Assembly (NCBI GenBank): GCA_900551205.1
Contig: URUW01000029.1
Location: 1 to 13,053 of the forward strand
Direction: 5' to 3'
DNA from: an uncultured Collinsella sp.
GTDB lineage: Bacteria > Actinomycetota > Coriobacteriia > Coriobacteriales > Coriobacteriaceae
Length of the DNA stretch: 13,053 nucleotides
In this document: in pieces, positions 1 to 5,774 of the stretch
How positions within the stretch are numbered: position 1 is the stretch's first letter
Layout of the letters: each line of letters begins with the position of its first letter
Notes under the pieces: generated by a model
Told to the model about the DNA's origin: nothing
Databases searched by the model: none
Seen by the model: the letters and a program-made list of their open reading frames with translations, nothing else
Position numbers and translations under genes: made by a program

Positions 1-1
1 A

Positions 2-493
2 GCGTTTCCAGGCAATCTTTTTCACATCAATCCCCAACGCATTGCCCTGCTGAATATGGTTGTCGAGCATGGCTGCCAGCAGGTTATTGGCGGCACCAAT
101 AGCATGGAAGTCGCCGGTAAAGTGCAGGTTGATGTCCTCCATGGGGATGACCTGCGCCCAGCCGCCACCGGCGGCACCGCCCTTCACGCCAAACACGGGA
201 CCGAGCGAAGGCTCGCGCAGGGCCACGGCGCTCTTAATGCCGCGACGGCGCAGGCCATCGGCCAGACCGATGGTCGTGGTGGTCTTACCCTCGCCCGCAG
301 GCGTGGGGTTGATAGCGGTCACGAGGACGAGCTTGGCCTGGTGATCAGTCGGCTCGTTGAGCAGTGAATAGTCGACCTTAGCCTTGTCGAAGCCGTACGG
401 AATAAGGTGCTTAACGTCGACGCCGGCGTTCTTGGCCACCTCGGTAATAGGCAGCGGCGTGACAGAACGTGCGATTTCGATGTCAGTAGGCAT
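2..493 (-). CDS. fhs: Formate-tetrahydrofolate ligase, N-terminal part (runs off the left edge)
   Basis: Formate-tetrahydrofolate ligase joins formate to tetrahydrofolate using ATP, giving 10-formyl-THF for purine synthesis, initiator Met-tRNA formylation or the Wood-Ljungdahl methyl branch; it is cytosolic. Only the first 164 residues are present, out of about 555 usual for the family. The translation has the ATP-binding P-loop TPAGEGKTT at residues 64-72, the family signature [10 protein letters not shown] at 93-102, the glycine-rich KGGAAGGG at 104-111, and the [12 protein letters not shown] stretch at 117-128. The ATG at 493 is preceded on the minus strand by GAAAGGA at good spacing, and the protein starts where homologues do. 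It lies 144 bases downstream of ruvB with its own candidate promoter, so it is probably a separate unit. The identification is firm; the missing C-terminus cannot be judged. Confidence 0.97.
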   Translation of the reverse strand, partial: MPTDIEIARSVTPLPITEVAKNAGVDVKHLIPYGFDKAKVDYSLLNEPTDHQAKLVLVTAINPTPAGEGKTTTTIGLADGLRRRGIKSAVALREPSLGPVFGVKGGAAGGGWAQVIPMEDINLHFTGDFHAIGAANNLLAAMLDNHIQQGNALGIDVKKIAWKR

Positions 494-533
494 GGGCGGT
501 CCTTTCGTTACCGAATGAGAAAAAGACCAATTC

Positions 534-561
534 AGCATAGCACGGGCGCGCAATAGTAAAA
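534..561 (-). promoter_or_regulatory. Candidate sigma-70-type promoter for fhs
   Basis: On the minus strand a TTTTAC box (556-561) is followed after 16 bases by TATGCT (534-539), about 40 bases before the fhs ATG. The -10 matches the TATAAT consensus at four of six positions and the -35 is weak. It lies in the only sizeable gap before fhs. This is a pattern match by eye; no start-site data support it. I see no convincing U-tailed terminator for ruvB in the same gap (494-637). Confidence 0.4.
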
Positions 562-637
562 CGCCCATAACCGATGAACGGCGATATGTTTACCCGATGC
601 CCAGCGATAGCTCAACAGCCCGCCAAAACAAAGCGCC

Positions 638-1708
638 CTAAACGGTAGGTTCAATCCCCAGGTGCTCAAAGGTGCGAAGGGTTGCCTGACGGCCCTGCGG
701 CGTACGAATCATCAACCCGCACTGCAGCAAATAGGGCTCATAGACATCCTCGAGCGTGCCCGGGTCCTCGCCCACCGCGCTGGCAAGGGTCGTAAGTCCC
801 ACGGCGCGACCGGAGAACGTCTTAGCGAGCGTCTCCAAAATGCGAATATCCATCCAGTCCAGACCGAGCTCATCGATCTCGAAGAACTCGAGCGCCTGGC
901 GGCAGATATCGAGCTCTATAGGGCCGTTGCCACGCACCTGTGCGTAATCGCGCACGCGCTTGAGCAGGCGGTTGGCAAGACGTGGCGTGCCGCGCGAACG
1001 CGAGCCGATCTCGAGCGCGCTCGGATGGTCAATCGTCACGCCCAAGATAGTCGCCGAGCGCGTCACAATCTGCGCGAGCTCCTCGACCGTGTAGTAATCC
1101 AGGCGATACGAAATGCCAAAGCGGTCGCGCAACGGACCGGTCAACATACCTGAGCGGGTCGTTGCCGCTACCAGCGTAAACTTGGGGATATCCAGGCGAA
1201 TCGAGCGCGCCGCCGGACCCTTGCCAATCACGATATCGAGGGCAAAGTCCTCCATCGCGGGATACAGGACCTCCTCGACCGAACGGTTGAGGCGGTGGAT
1301 CTCGTCGATAAACAGCACATCACCCGGCTGCAAGTTGGTAAGGATGGCCGCCAGATCGCCCGTGCGCGCGATGGCGGGGCCACTCGTGGTCTTGATCTGA
1401 GCACCCAGCTCGTTGGCGATAACGGTGGCCAGCGTGGTCTTGCCCAGGCCCGGAGGGCCCGAGAAGATCACGTGGTCGAGCGTCTCGCCACGGCTCTGTG
1501 CCGCTTCGATCAACACGCGCAGGCTCTGTTTGATGTGCTCCTGGCCGCAGTAGTCATCCAAGCGCTGGGGACGCAGGGTACGGTCGACATCGAGGTCCTC
1601 GGCCGTCAGCTCCGAGCCCACCATGCGCTCGCCGTGCGCCATGGATGCCGCCGGCGAGTTGCCGGGCGTCGCCCACAGGTCCTGAGAGTCATCGGCTTCC
1701 CACATCAC
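638..1708 (-). CDS. ruvB: Holliday junction branch migration helicase RuvB
   Basis: RuvB is the AAA+ motor that forms hexamers on either side of RuvA and pumps DNA through the Holliday junction, using ATP. The 356-residue product has Walker A GPPGLGKT at 84-91, Walker B LFIDEIH at 132-138, the sensor-1 region AATTRSG at 181-187, the arginine-finger segment GPLRDRFG at 191-198, and the RuvB winged-helix end with [15 protein letters not shown] and a PQGRQAT motif. Length is slightly above the usual 335-350 because of about 40 variable N-terminal residues. Two starts are possible: GTG at 1708, giving a 4-base GTGA overlap with the ruvA stop, or the next codon ATG at 1705, giving a 1-base TGATG overlap. 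Either implies translational coupling to ruvA. Last gene of the ruvCAB operon. Confidence 0.98.
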   Translation of the reverse strand: MMWEADDSQDLWATPGNSPAASMAHGERMVGSELTAEDLDVDRTLRPQRLDDYCGQEHIKQSLRVLIEAAQSRGETLDHVIFSGPPGLGKTTLATVIANELGAQIKTTSGPAIARTGDLAAILTNLQPGDVLFIDEIHRLNRSVEEVLYPAMEDFALDIVIGKGPAARSIRLDIPKFTLVAATTRSGMLTGPLRDRFGISYRLDYYTVEELAQIVTRSATILGVTIDHPSALEIGSRSRGTPRLANRLLKRVRDYAQVRGNGPIELDICRQALEFFEIDELGLDWMDIRILETLAKTFSGRAVGLTTLASAVGEDPGTLEDVYEPYLLQCGLMIRTPQGRQATLRTFEHLGIEPTV

Positions 1709-2325
1709 GCATCCATTCCGAGTCGCTTAAGCGCCGCGCCGAGCAGATCCTCGACACGCATATTCTGCCCATCATACCCGCTCAGGGCAACATCGGTCTC
1801 CTGCGGGCTAAAGCCCATGGAAAGGAGCGCCGCACGGGCGTCATCGATGGCCGAGGGAGCGGCAGCGGGCACGGGCATCGCAACCTGGCCGGGAATCACG
1901 TCGACCGGCACAAAGCCCTTGTCCTTGGCAAAGGTGCTCTTGAGCTCCAGGATCAGACGCTGAGCTGTCTTTTTGCCCACACCGGGCACCTTGGCCATGC
2001 CCTTGTCGTCCTCGGCCATCACCAGCGAATACAATTGCCCCACGGTATAGGTGGAAAGCACGGCGAGCGCCAAGCGCGGGCCAACGCCCGAGACAGACAC
2101 GAGCCGATCGAACATCGTGCGCTCATCCTTAGAGGAAAAACCGAAAAGTGTCATGGCGTCCTCGCGCACCTGCATACGCGTGTAGAGGCGGACCTCGCCG
2201 CCGGGCGTCGGCAACGTGGCCGCAGTGCTGCCCGAGATGCCGAGCTCAAAGCCAACGCCCGACACATCGACGACAGCAGAGCTCATCGTGGCCTCGACAA
2301 GCGTTCCGTGGAGCTGGGAGATCAT
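1705..2325 (-). CDS. ruvA: Holliday junction DNA-binding subunit RuvA
   Basis: RuvA tetramers bind the four-way junction, hold it in open square form and load RuvB. The 206-residue protein has the standard three domains: an N-terminal OB fold (about 1-62, [11 protein letters not shown] onwards), paired helix-hairpin-helix motifs (SVSGVGPR at 77-84 and [11 protein letters not shown] at 113-123), and after a proline/alanine linker (about 138-158) the small C-terminal RuvB-binding domain (160-203, with [11 protein letters not shown]). Its ATG shares one base with the ruvC stop (TGATG at 2323-2327), and its own stop overlaps the ruvB start, so the three subunits are probably co-translated. All family hallmarks are present and the length is normal. 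Confidence 0.98.
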   Translation of the reverse strand: MISQLHGTLVEATMSSAVVDVSGVGFELGISGSTAATLPTPGGEVRLYTRMQVREDAMTLFGFSSKDERTMFDRLVSVSGVGPRLALAVLSTYTVGQLYSLVMAEDDKGMAKVPGVGKKTAQRLILELKSTFAKDKGFVPVDVIPGQVAMPVPAAAPSAIDDARAALLSMGFSPQETDVALSGYDGQNMRVEDLLGAALKRLGMDA

Positions 2326-2846
2326 CAGTATCCGGTTCCTCTCTGTTGATAGAACTCGCCGCCGGTAAGCGCCCGGGTGCGGCTGAGGTTAACGTGGCAG
2401 ATGGCGCAGGCCAGGGCATCGGCGGCATGGTCGGGATGCGGGTCGTGATCGAGCTGCGTGAGCGTGCGCACCATGTAGGCGACCTGCCGCTTATCTGCGG
2501 CACCGGTACCCACCACAGCCTGCTTGATCTGCATAGGCGTGTACTCGCCGATCTCGAGCGCGCACTCCGAAAGCGCCACGAGCGCGGCACCGCGGGCATG
2601 TGCCGTGGGGATTGCCGAGCGGACATTAGCGCCAAAGTAGATGCTCTCGATGGCAGCGGTATCGGGTCGATAACGCTCCACGACACCCTTGAGGTCGCGG
2701 GCGATATGCGACAGGCGCACCGCGAGCGGACTGCCTGCGCTGGTCTCGATGCAGCCATAGGCACGGCAGCGAACCTCGCCACGCCGCTCCTCGATAATCC
2801 CCCAACCCGTATGAGCCAAACCGGGGTCGATGCCCAAAATAACCAA
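2325..2846 (-). CDS. ruvC: Holliday junction resolvase RuvC
   Basis: RuvC is a dimeric RNase H-fold endonuclease that cuts two opposite strands of the Holliday junction after RuvAB branch migration. In the 173-residue product the metal-binding acidic residues are D7 (ILGIDPG), E67 (AAIESIYFG) and D143. The position equivalent to E. coli D138 is H140 (HAADALACA), as known for Thermus RuvC. The only workable start is TTG at 2846: upstream in frame there is a TAA after six sense codons and no ATG or GTG, and a very strong GAGGGGAGG Shine-Dalgarno sits 5 bases before it. First gene of the ruvCAB operon; a promoter with a LexA box lies about 55 bases upstream. Nothing suggests damage. Confidence 0.98.
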   Translation of the reverse strand: MVILGIDPGLAHTGWGIIEERRGEVRCRAYGCIETSAGSPLAVRLSHIARDLKGVVERYRPDTAAIESIYFGANVRSAIPTAHARGAALVALSECALEIGEYTPMQIKQAVVGTGAADKRQVAYMVRTLTQLDHDPHPDHAADALACAICHVNLSRTRALTGGEFYQQRGTGY

Positions 2847-2850
2847 GCCA

Positions 2851-2860
2851 ACCTCCCCTC
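2851..2860 (-). promoter_or_regulatory. Strong ribosome binding site deciding the TTG start of ruvC
   Basis: The minus strand reads GAGGGGAGGT here, an almost ideal anti-16S match, placed 5 bases before a TTG codon at 2844-2846. No ATG or GTG is available in frame between the upstream stop and the conserved MVILGID start, so this site fixes TTG as the initiator. Confidence 0.8.
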
Positions 2861-2901
2861 GTCTTTTACCAAGCGCAAGGCAAGGCCCCGCGCACTACTC
2901 A

Positions 2902-2915
2902 CGAACGTCTGTTCT
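2902..2915 (-). promoter_or_regulatory. LexA (SOS) box in the ruvC promoter
   Basis: The plus strand reads CGAAC-GTCT-GTTCT, one base short of the perfect Gram-positive/actinobacterial LexA palindrome CGAAC-N4-GTTCG. On the minus strand it directly abuts a TATTCT -10-like hexamer (2916-2921), with the ruvCAB genes starting about 55 bases downstream. A repressor bound here would block RNA polymerase at the -10/start region. ruvAB or ruvCAB are classic SOS genes, so match, position and target agree. LexA itself is not in the window. Confidence 0.8.
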
Positions 2916-2921
2916 AGAATA
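2916..2921 (-). promoter_or_regulatory. Candidate -10 element of the ruvCAB promoter
   Basis: TATTCT on the minus strand matches the TATAAT consensus at four of six positions and sits immediately upstream of the LexA box. The -35 is not clear: GTTAGA lies at 17-base spacing and TTGTTA at 19. About 70 bases remain from this site to the TTG start of ruvC, giving a leader of roughly 60 bases. Confidence 0.5.
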
Positions 2922-2982
2922 ACACAACAGCGACCGTATCTAACAAGCAAGGTTGAACCATAGGTTGAGCATAAGTCAGCGA

Positions 2983-3122
2983 GCGAGTCCCTGCCGTGGC
3001 AAGGTGTCGCGAAAGAGGAGCGCCGCGTACTTCTGTACGCAAGCGACGGTTTGAGCGGCAGATTGCCCGACAGGGGCTCGCGCAGCGTCGACTCGTTACG
3101 CGGTTTGGCAAAACCGCGTAAC
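2983..3122. repeat. Composite palindromic intergenic element (nested inverted repeats)
   Basis: About 140 bases between the 3141-5126 gene and the ruvC promoter hold several inverted repeats. The outer pair is GCGAGTCCCTG (2983-2993) with CAGGGGCTCGC (3071-3081), continuing imperfectly inward (CCGTGGCAA against TTGCCCGA). Inside it, GTCGC (3006-3010) pairs with GCGAC (3043-3047) around a perfect hairpin, GCGTAC-TTCT-GTACGC (3025-3040). CTGCCG (2991-2996) can alternatively pair with CGGCAG (3056-3061). Next to it is a perfect 12-bp stem, GTTACGCGGTTT/AAACCGCGTAAC, with a 4-base loop (3095-3122). No T-run follows on either strand, so it is not a standard intrinsic terminator. It resembles REP/BIME-type dispersed palindromes or a structured RNA; which of these cannot be told from one copy. 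Confidence 0.6.
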
Positions 3123-3140
3123 CTTGGCCCCATCCCCAGT

Positions 3141-5126
3141 TTAGTTCTGCGAGAAGAATGGGAACTGTCGGGGATCCACCGGCGGATGCGGCATCGGACC
3201 ATCCTGGGGACCACCTTGCGAGCCGCCCTGACCGCCCATCATCTTATCGATGGCGTCCTGAACCTCGCCCTCGAACTTTTTCATTCCCTCGTGCAAACGA
3301 CGCTGACCGTCCTCGGAGCGCAGCTCCTCCATCTGCTCGGGCGAAATACCCAGTAGCTCGCCCAGCACGCCCATCATCTCGTTTCGCATGCGCTCACTCG
3401 TATCCTCGTCAGCAAAACGGCGCACCTCGGCGCGCGCCAGCGAATCGACCGACATACGCTCCTTGCCATTAAGCCCCAGGTCGGACCAGGCGAGCATGTA
3501 CGGCCAAGAGCGCTCGGCAAACGAGCGGGACGAGACGATCGGTGCCGTCGGCAATATGCGGCGGGCAGCCTCACCCTGTCGAACGAGCATCAGCAGCAGC
3601 GAGCAGGCCTCAGGCTTGCCAGCGGCCATCGGGATGTCGTCGAAAGATCGATTGCGGTCCACGTGCGCCTCGAGCGCACCATCGACCTCACCCGGTTCGA
3701 GCCCACCGAGCAGCTGCGCCGCGCGGTCGAGCATGTCGACCGGACCGTCGAGCGTCGAGAGCGCTTGCGCCAGCACGCGTTCCATGCAATCCTCCACCGC
3801 GTTGAGCGTCACGAGCTCTTGGGGCACCACGGCAGACGTGCGGTTGCGCACACGTGCCACAAACTCAAGCGTCGACAGATACACATCGCCAAAGGGCGCA
3901 AAGCCGCCCTGGTAGCCGCCGGAAAGGGCGGGCGCCGCCAGCGCGTACTCGGTTTTGGACAGCGGGCTCAGCGCCATCGCACCCAGCTCGAGCGCCGTGT
4001 CCTCCAGCATGAGGCCCAACGTGCGCGAGCGCAGACGCTCGGCATCGCCCGCCGACACGTCGCGATCGAGCACACGCGCCGCATCCGGTGCATCGCGCTC
4101 GACGGTGCGAATGTGCAGACGCTCGGCGATGGCGCGGACGGCGGCACAGCGGGCGGCCTCCACCTCCTCCTGCGCCGGCGTAAAAATACGGTTGCGCCCC
4201 AGCACCAGGCCAATCACATTACGCGGGCCCAGAGCGTCGACGGCCAGCGCCGCCAGCAGGGACGACGGCAAGTCACCCTCGAGTGCCACCACAGCACGCG
4301 ACGCACCGTGGGCTCGGGCGTTGTCGCGCACAGCGAGCACCAGCGCCTGCCACAGCCACTCCTCGGAACGAAACTCGGGCAGTTCGTGATCTTCCAGGGC
4401 ATCGAGCATCACGCCGCGCTGAATCTCCTGAGCCAGCAGGCTCTCCTCAAAACACGGCGCCTGGGCCACCACGCGGCCGCAGTCGTCGAGCACAAACGAA
4501 CCGCCGGTATACACCGACTCGTCATAGGCACCGACCGGCGCCATGCAGGCAAACCACACGCTGCGCTTGGATGCGATCTTGCGGTAGGCGCCGCTGCGAA
4601 CGGCGGCAATGGCAGCAGTCTCGCGGTCGGTCATGTCAAACGCGTTGAATTGGAAATACGCAATGAGGTCGACGCCAGTCGGCAGCATCTCGAGTTCGCG
4701 GTCCAGGTCAAACACCACGGCAATGCGCACGCCGTCCACGTCAAACACCGGCGGCGCCCAGCGCGTATCATTGTTCTCGCCGCGCTGCAGGGCAATGCTT
4801 GCGCGCGCGGGCACCACGCGTCCGTCCTTAAGCATCATATAGTCGAGCAGGGGCTGGCCCTCAAACGAAACCGCCGCGGGCACGATGCAGATCATGTCGA
4901 GCTCCTGGATGCGTTCGGCAACGCCCGTCAGGCCCGTCAGCATATCGTGCTCAAAGTCGGCAGCGCCCACCAGGCCGCCCGGTATGGCGCCCATAAAGAG
5001 CGGGGCCGGAACGCACAGCACGCGCGCGCCACGCTCATGGGCCAGACGAGCCTGGTCCTCGATGCGGCCGCAAATGCCCTCAATATCACCCAGGCGCATA
5101 TCGATCTGTGCAAGTGCGAGCTTCAT
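3141..5126 (-). CDS. Degenerate glutamine-dependent NAD+ synthetase (NadE) homologue, predicted pseudoenzyme
   Basis: The 661-residue protein has the two-domain plan of NadE: a nitrilase-fold amidase (about 1-235, starting MKLALAQIDMRLGDIEG) and an ATP-pyrophosphatase NAD synthetase domain (about 255-545). The nitrilase Glu is replaced (VPAPLF, A41, where FPEL is expected), the Lys position is Ala/Ser (109-110), and there is no Cys at all between C80 and C194, so the nucleophile is gone. The PP-loop SGGxDS has become EGDLPS (283-288), although ALAVDALGPRNVIGLVLG just after it aligns perfectly with the family. SKTE (390-393), GGFAPFGDVY (407-416) and VSSRSF (531-536) remain. About 110 extra C-terminal residues follow, ending Gly/Pro-rich. 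The ATG at 5126 fits the family start. The frame is intact, so a non-catalytic or new function is inferred; NAD+ synthesis from this protein is unlikely. It follows the superoxide reductase terminator by 36 bases; no clear promoter is seen. Confidence 0.85.
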   Translation of the reverse strand: MKLALAQIDMRLGDIEGICGRIEDQARLAHERGARVLCVPAPLFMGAIPGGLVGAADFEHDMLTGLTGVAERIQELDMICIVPAAVSFEGQPLLDYMMLKDGRVVPARASIALQRGENNDTRWAPPVFDVDGVRIAVVFDLDRELEMLPTGVDLIAYFQFNAFDMTDRETAAIAAVRSGAYRKIASKRSVWFACMAPVGAYDESVYTGGSFVLDDCGRVVAQAPCFEESLLAQEIQRGVMLDALEDHELPEFRSEEWLWQALVLAVRDNARAHGASRAVVALEGDLPSSLLAALAVDALGPRNVIGLVLGRNRIFTPAQEEVEAARCAAVRAIAERLHIRTVERDAPDAARVLDRDVSAGDAERLRSRTLGLMLEDTALELGAMALSPLSKTEYALAAPALSGGYQGGFAPFGDVYLSTLEFVARVRNRTSAVVPQELVTLNAVEDCMERVLAQALSTLDGPVDMLDRAAQLLGGLEPGEVDGALEAHVDRNRSFDDIPMAAGKPEACSLLLMLVRQGEAARRILPTAPIVSSRSFAERSWPYMLAWSDLGLNGKERMSVDSLARAEVRRFADEDTSERMRNEMMGVLGELLGISPEQMEELRSEDGQRRLHEGMKKFEGEVQDAIDKMMGGQGGSQGGPQDGPMPHPPVDPRQFPFFSQN

Positions 5127-5162
5127 GGCCCAGCCCTTTCCGTCGTAAATCGTCGTTGTCGT

Positions 5163-5197
5163 AGTAAAAGCGCCGGCCGCATAATGCAGCCGGCGCT
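5163..5197 (-). terminator. Intrinsic terminator of the superoxide reductase gene
   Basis: On the minus strand a 13-bp stem (5185-5197 with 5169-5181, one G-T pair, TTA loop, core GCGCCGGC) runs into TTTAC (the stem's closing T plus three more make TTTT). It begins 46 bases after the stop of the gene at 5244-5606. It also separates that gene from the NAD+ synthetase-like gene, whose ATG is only 36 bases further on. The reverse direction lacks a T-run, so it acts on minus-strand transcripts. Confidence 0.8.
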
Positions 5198-5243
5198 CGC
5201 ATGTGCATATGCTAGCTATGATACCCCGAGCGGGGGCGCGCTC

Positions 5244-5606
5244 CTAGAACGTCGCGGACCACAGCCCATGCAGGTTGCAGTAGGCATAGATAGTACCGGT
5301 CTTGGAGCCGCCAGCGAAAAACGTCGTGGGCTTCATGCCGGGCTTAAGGTAATGGACCTCCAGGCGGCCCTCGGCCTCAAGCGCAATCCACTCGATGTAA
5401 TGCTCGGGCAGCATGGGATGCTCCGTCGAGCCCACGCGCGTGCGGATAACGTGGCCGTCGCGCTCGATCTCGACGACGGGCACGTGCTTCTCGTGCGCTG
5501 CATCCTCGGTGTTCGCGGTCAACTCCGTGCAGCCGGCAGGGGTCGCAACGTCGTCGCCAAGAGCCGCAATGAGCTTGCCATCGGAATCCTTAAAGAATTT
5601 CGCCAT
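5244..5606 (-). CDS. Superoxide reductase, desulfoferrodoxin/neelaredoxin family (class III-like)
   Basis: Superoxide reductase reduces superoxide to hydrogen peroxide at a mononuclear Fe(His)4Cys site, using electrons usually from rubredoxin; it is a cytosolic oxygen-defence enzyme of anaerobes. The 120-residue product has the centre II ligands H41 (EKHVP), H63 (STEHPM), H69 (EHYIEW), C110 and H113 (YCNLHG), with E39-K40 matching the catalytic Glu-Lys pair. The N-terminal desulforedoxin-like segment is kept in length but has only one Cys (C26) of the four that bind centre I in desulfoferrodoxins, so that iron site should be absent. The chosen ATG at 5606 has AAAGGAG 7 bases upstream and matches the family start (MAKFFK). 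The frame is open further upstream to 5759, but that extension has no homology or ribosome binding site. Followed by its own terminator. Confidence 0.95.
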   Translation of the reverse strand: MAKFFKDSDGKLIAALGDDVATPAGCTELTANTEDAAHEKHVPVVEIERDGHVIRTRVGSTEHPMLPEHYIEWIALEAEGRLEVHYLKPGMKPTTFFAGGSKTGTIYAYCNLHGLWSATF

Positions 5607-5689
5607 GATGTTCTCCTTTGCTGATGTGCCAATGTACTTGATGCTTCTTATGCCCAAAGAGCGCCAGGCCATCCATGGCATTGCAAATG

Positions 5690-5708
5690 AACACATAACG
5701 GACGTGTT
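5690..5708 (-). promoter_or_regulatory. Operator-like palindrome upstream of the superoxide reductase gene
   Basis: The minus strand reads AACACGT-CCGTT-ATGTGTT, 7-base arms with one mismatch and a 5-base spacer, about 85 bases before the start codon in the only intergenic gap of this gene. It could bind a dimeric regulator. It does not match the PerR, Rex or FNR consensus sequences I know, so the regulator is unknown. No strong -35/-10 pair was found nearby. Confidence 0.3.
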
Positions 5709-5719
5709 AAGCGGTCGGG

Positions 5720-5752
5720 GCCGGAGCGCATCGGCGATTCCAAGCGCCCGGC
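5720..5752 (-). terminator. Stem-loop just after the SNF2 gene, possible transcription end
   Basis: GCCGG-GCGC pairs with GCGC-T-CCGGC (nine pairs, one bulged base, 14-base loop), 23 bases downstream of the SNF2 stop. It lacks a T-run on the minus strand (CCCGACCG follows), so it may be a factor-dependent end, an mRNA-stabilising hairpin or chance pairing in GC-rich DNA. Confidence 0.3.
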
Positions 5753-5774
5753 TACGCATGCATCAGCACACAGG

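Noticed and set aside
3095-3122. The 12-bp perfect stem-loop as an intrinsic terminator for the NadE-like gene
   Set aside because: On the minus strand it is followed by GAGTCGACG and on the plus strand by CTTGGCCCC; neither has the T-run an intrinsic terminator needs.
2983-3122. tRNA or other known RNA gene in the folded spacer
   Set aside because: There is no acceptor/T-loop pattern (no GTTCRA-type T-arm with a matching 7-bp acceptor stem) and no match to a riboswitch core I know.
2246-3214. 322-codon minus-strand frame covering ruvC and the spacer
   Set aside because: It overlaps the real ruvC frame and runs through the palindromic spacer. The translation is Arg/Ser/Pro-rich noise with no domain.
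3663-5624. 653-codon open frame on the plus strand
   Set aside because: It lies wholly antisense to the NadE-like and superoxide reductase genes. Its translation is Arg/His/Ala-rich with no recognisable domain, as expected for the complementary frame of GC-rich codons.
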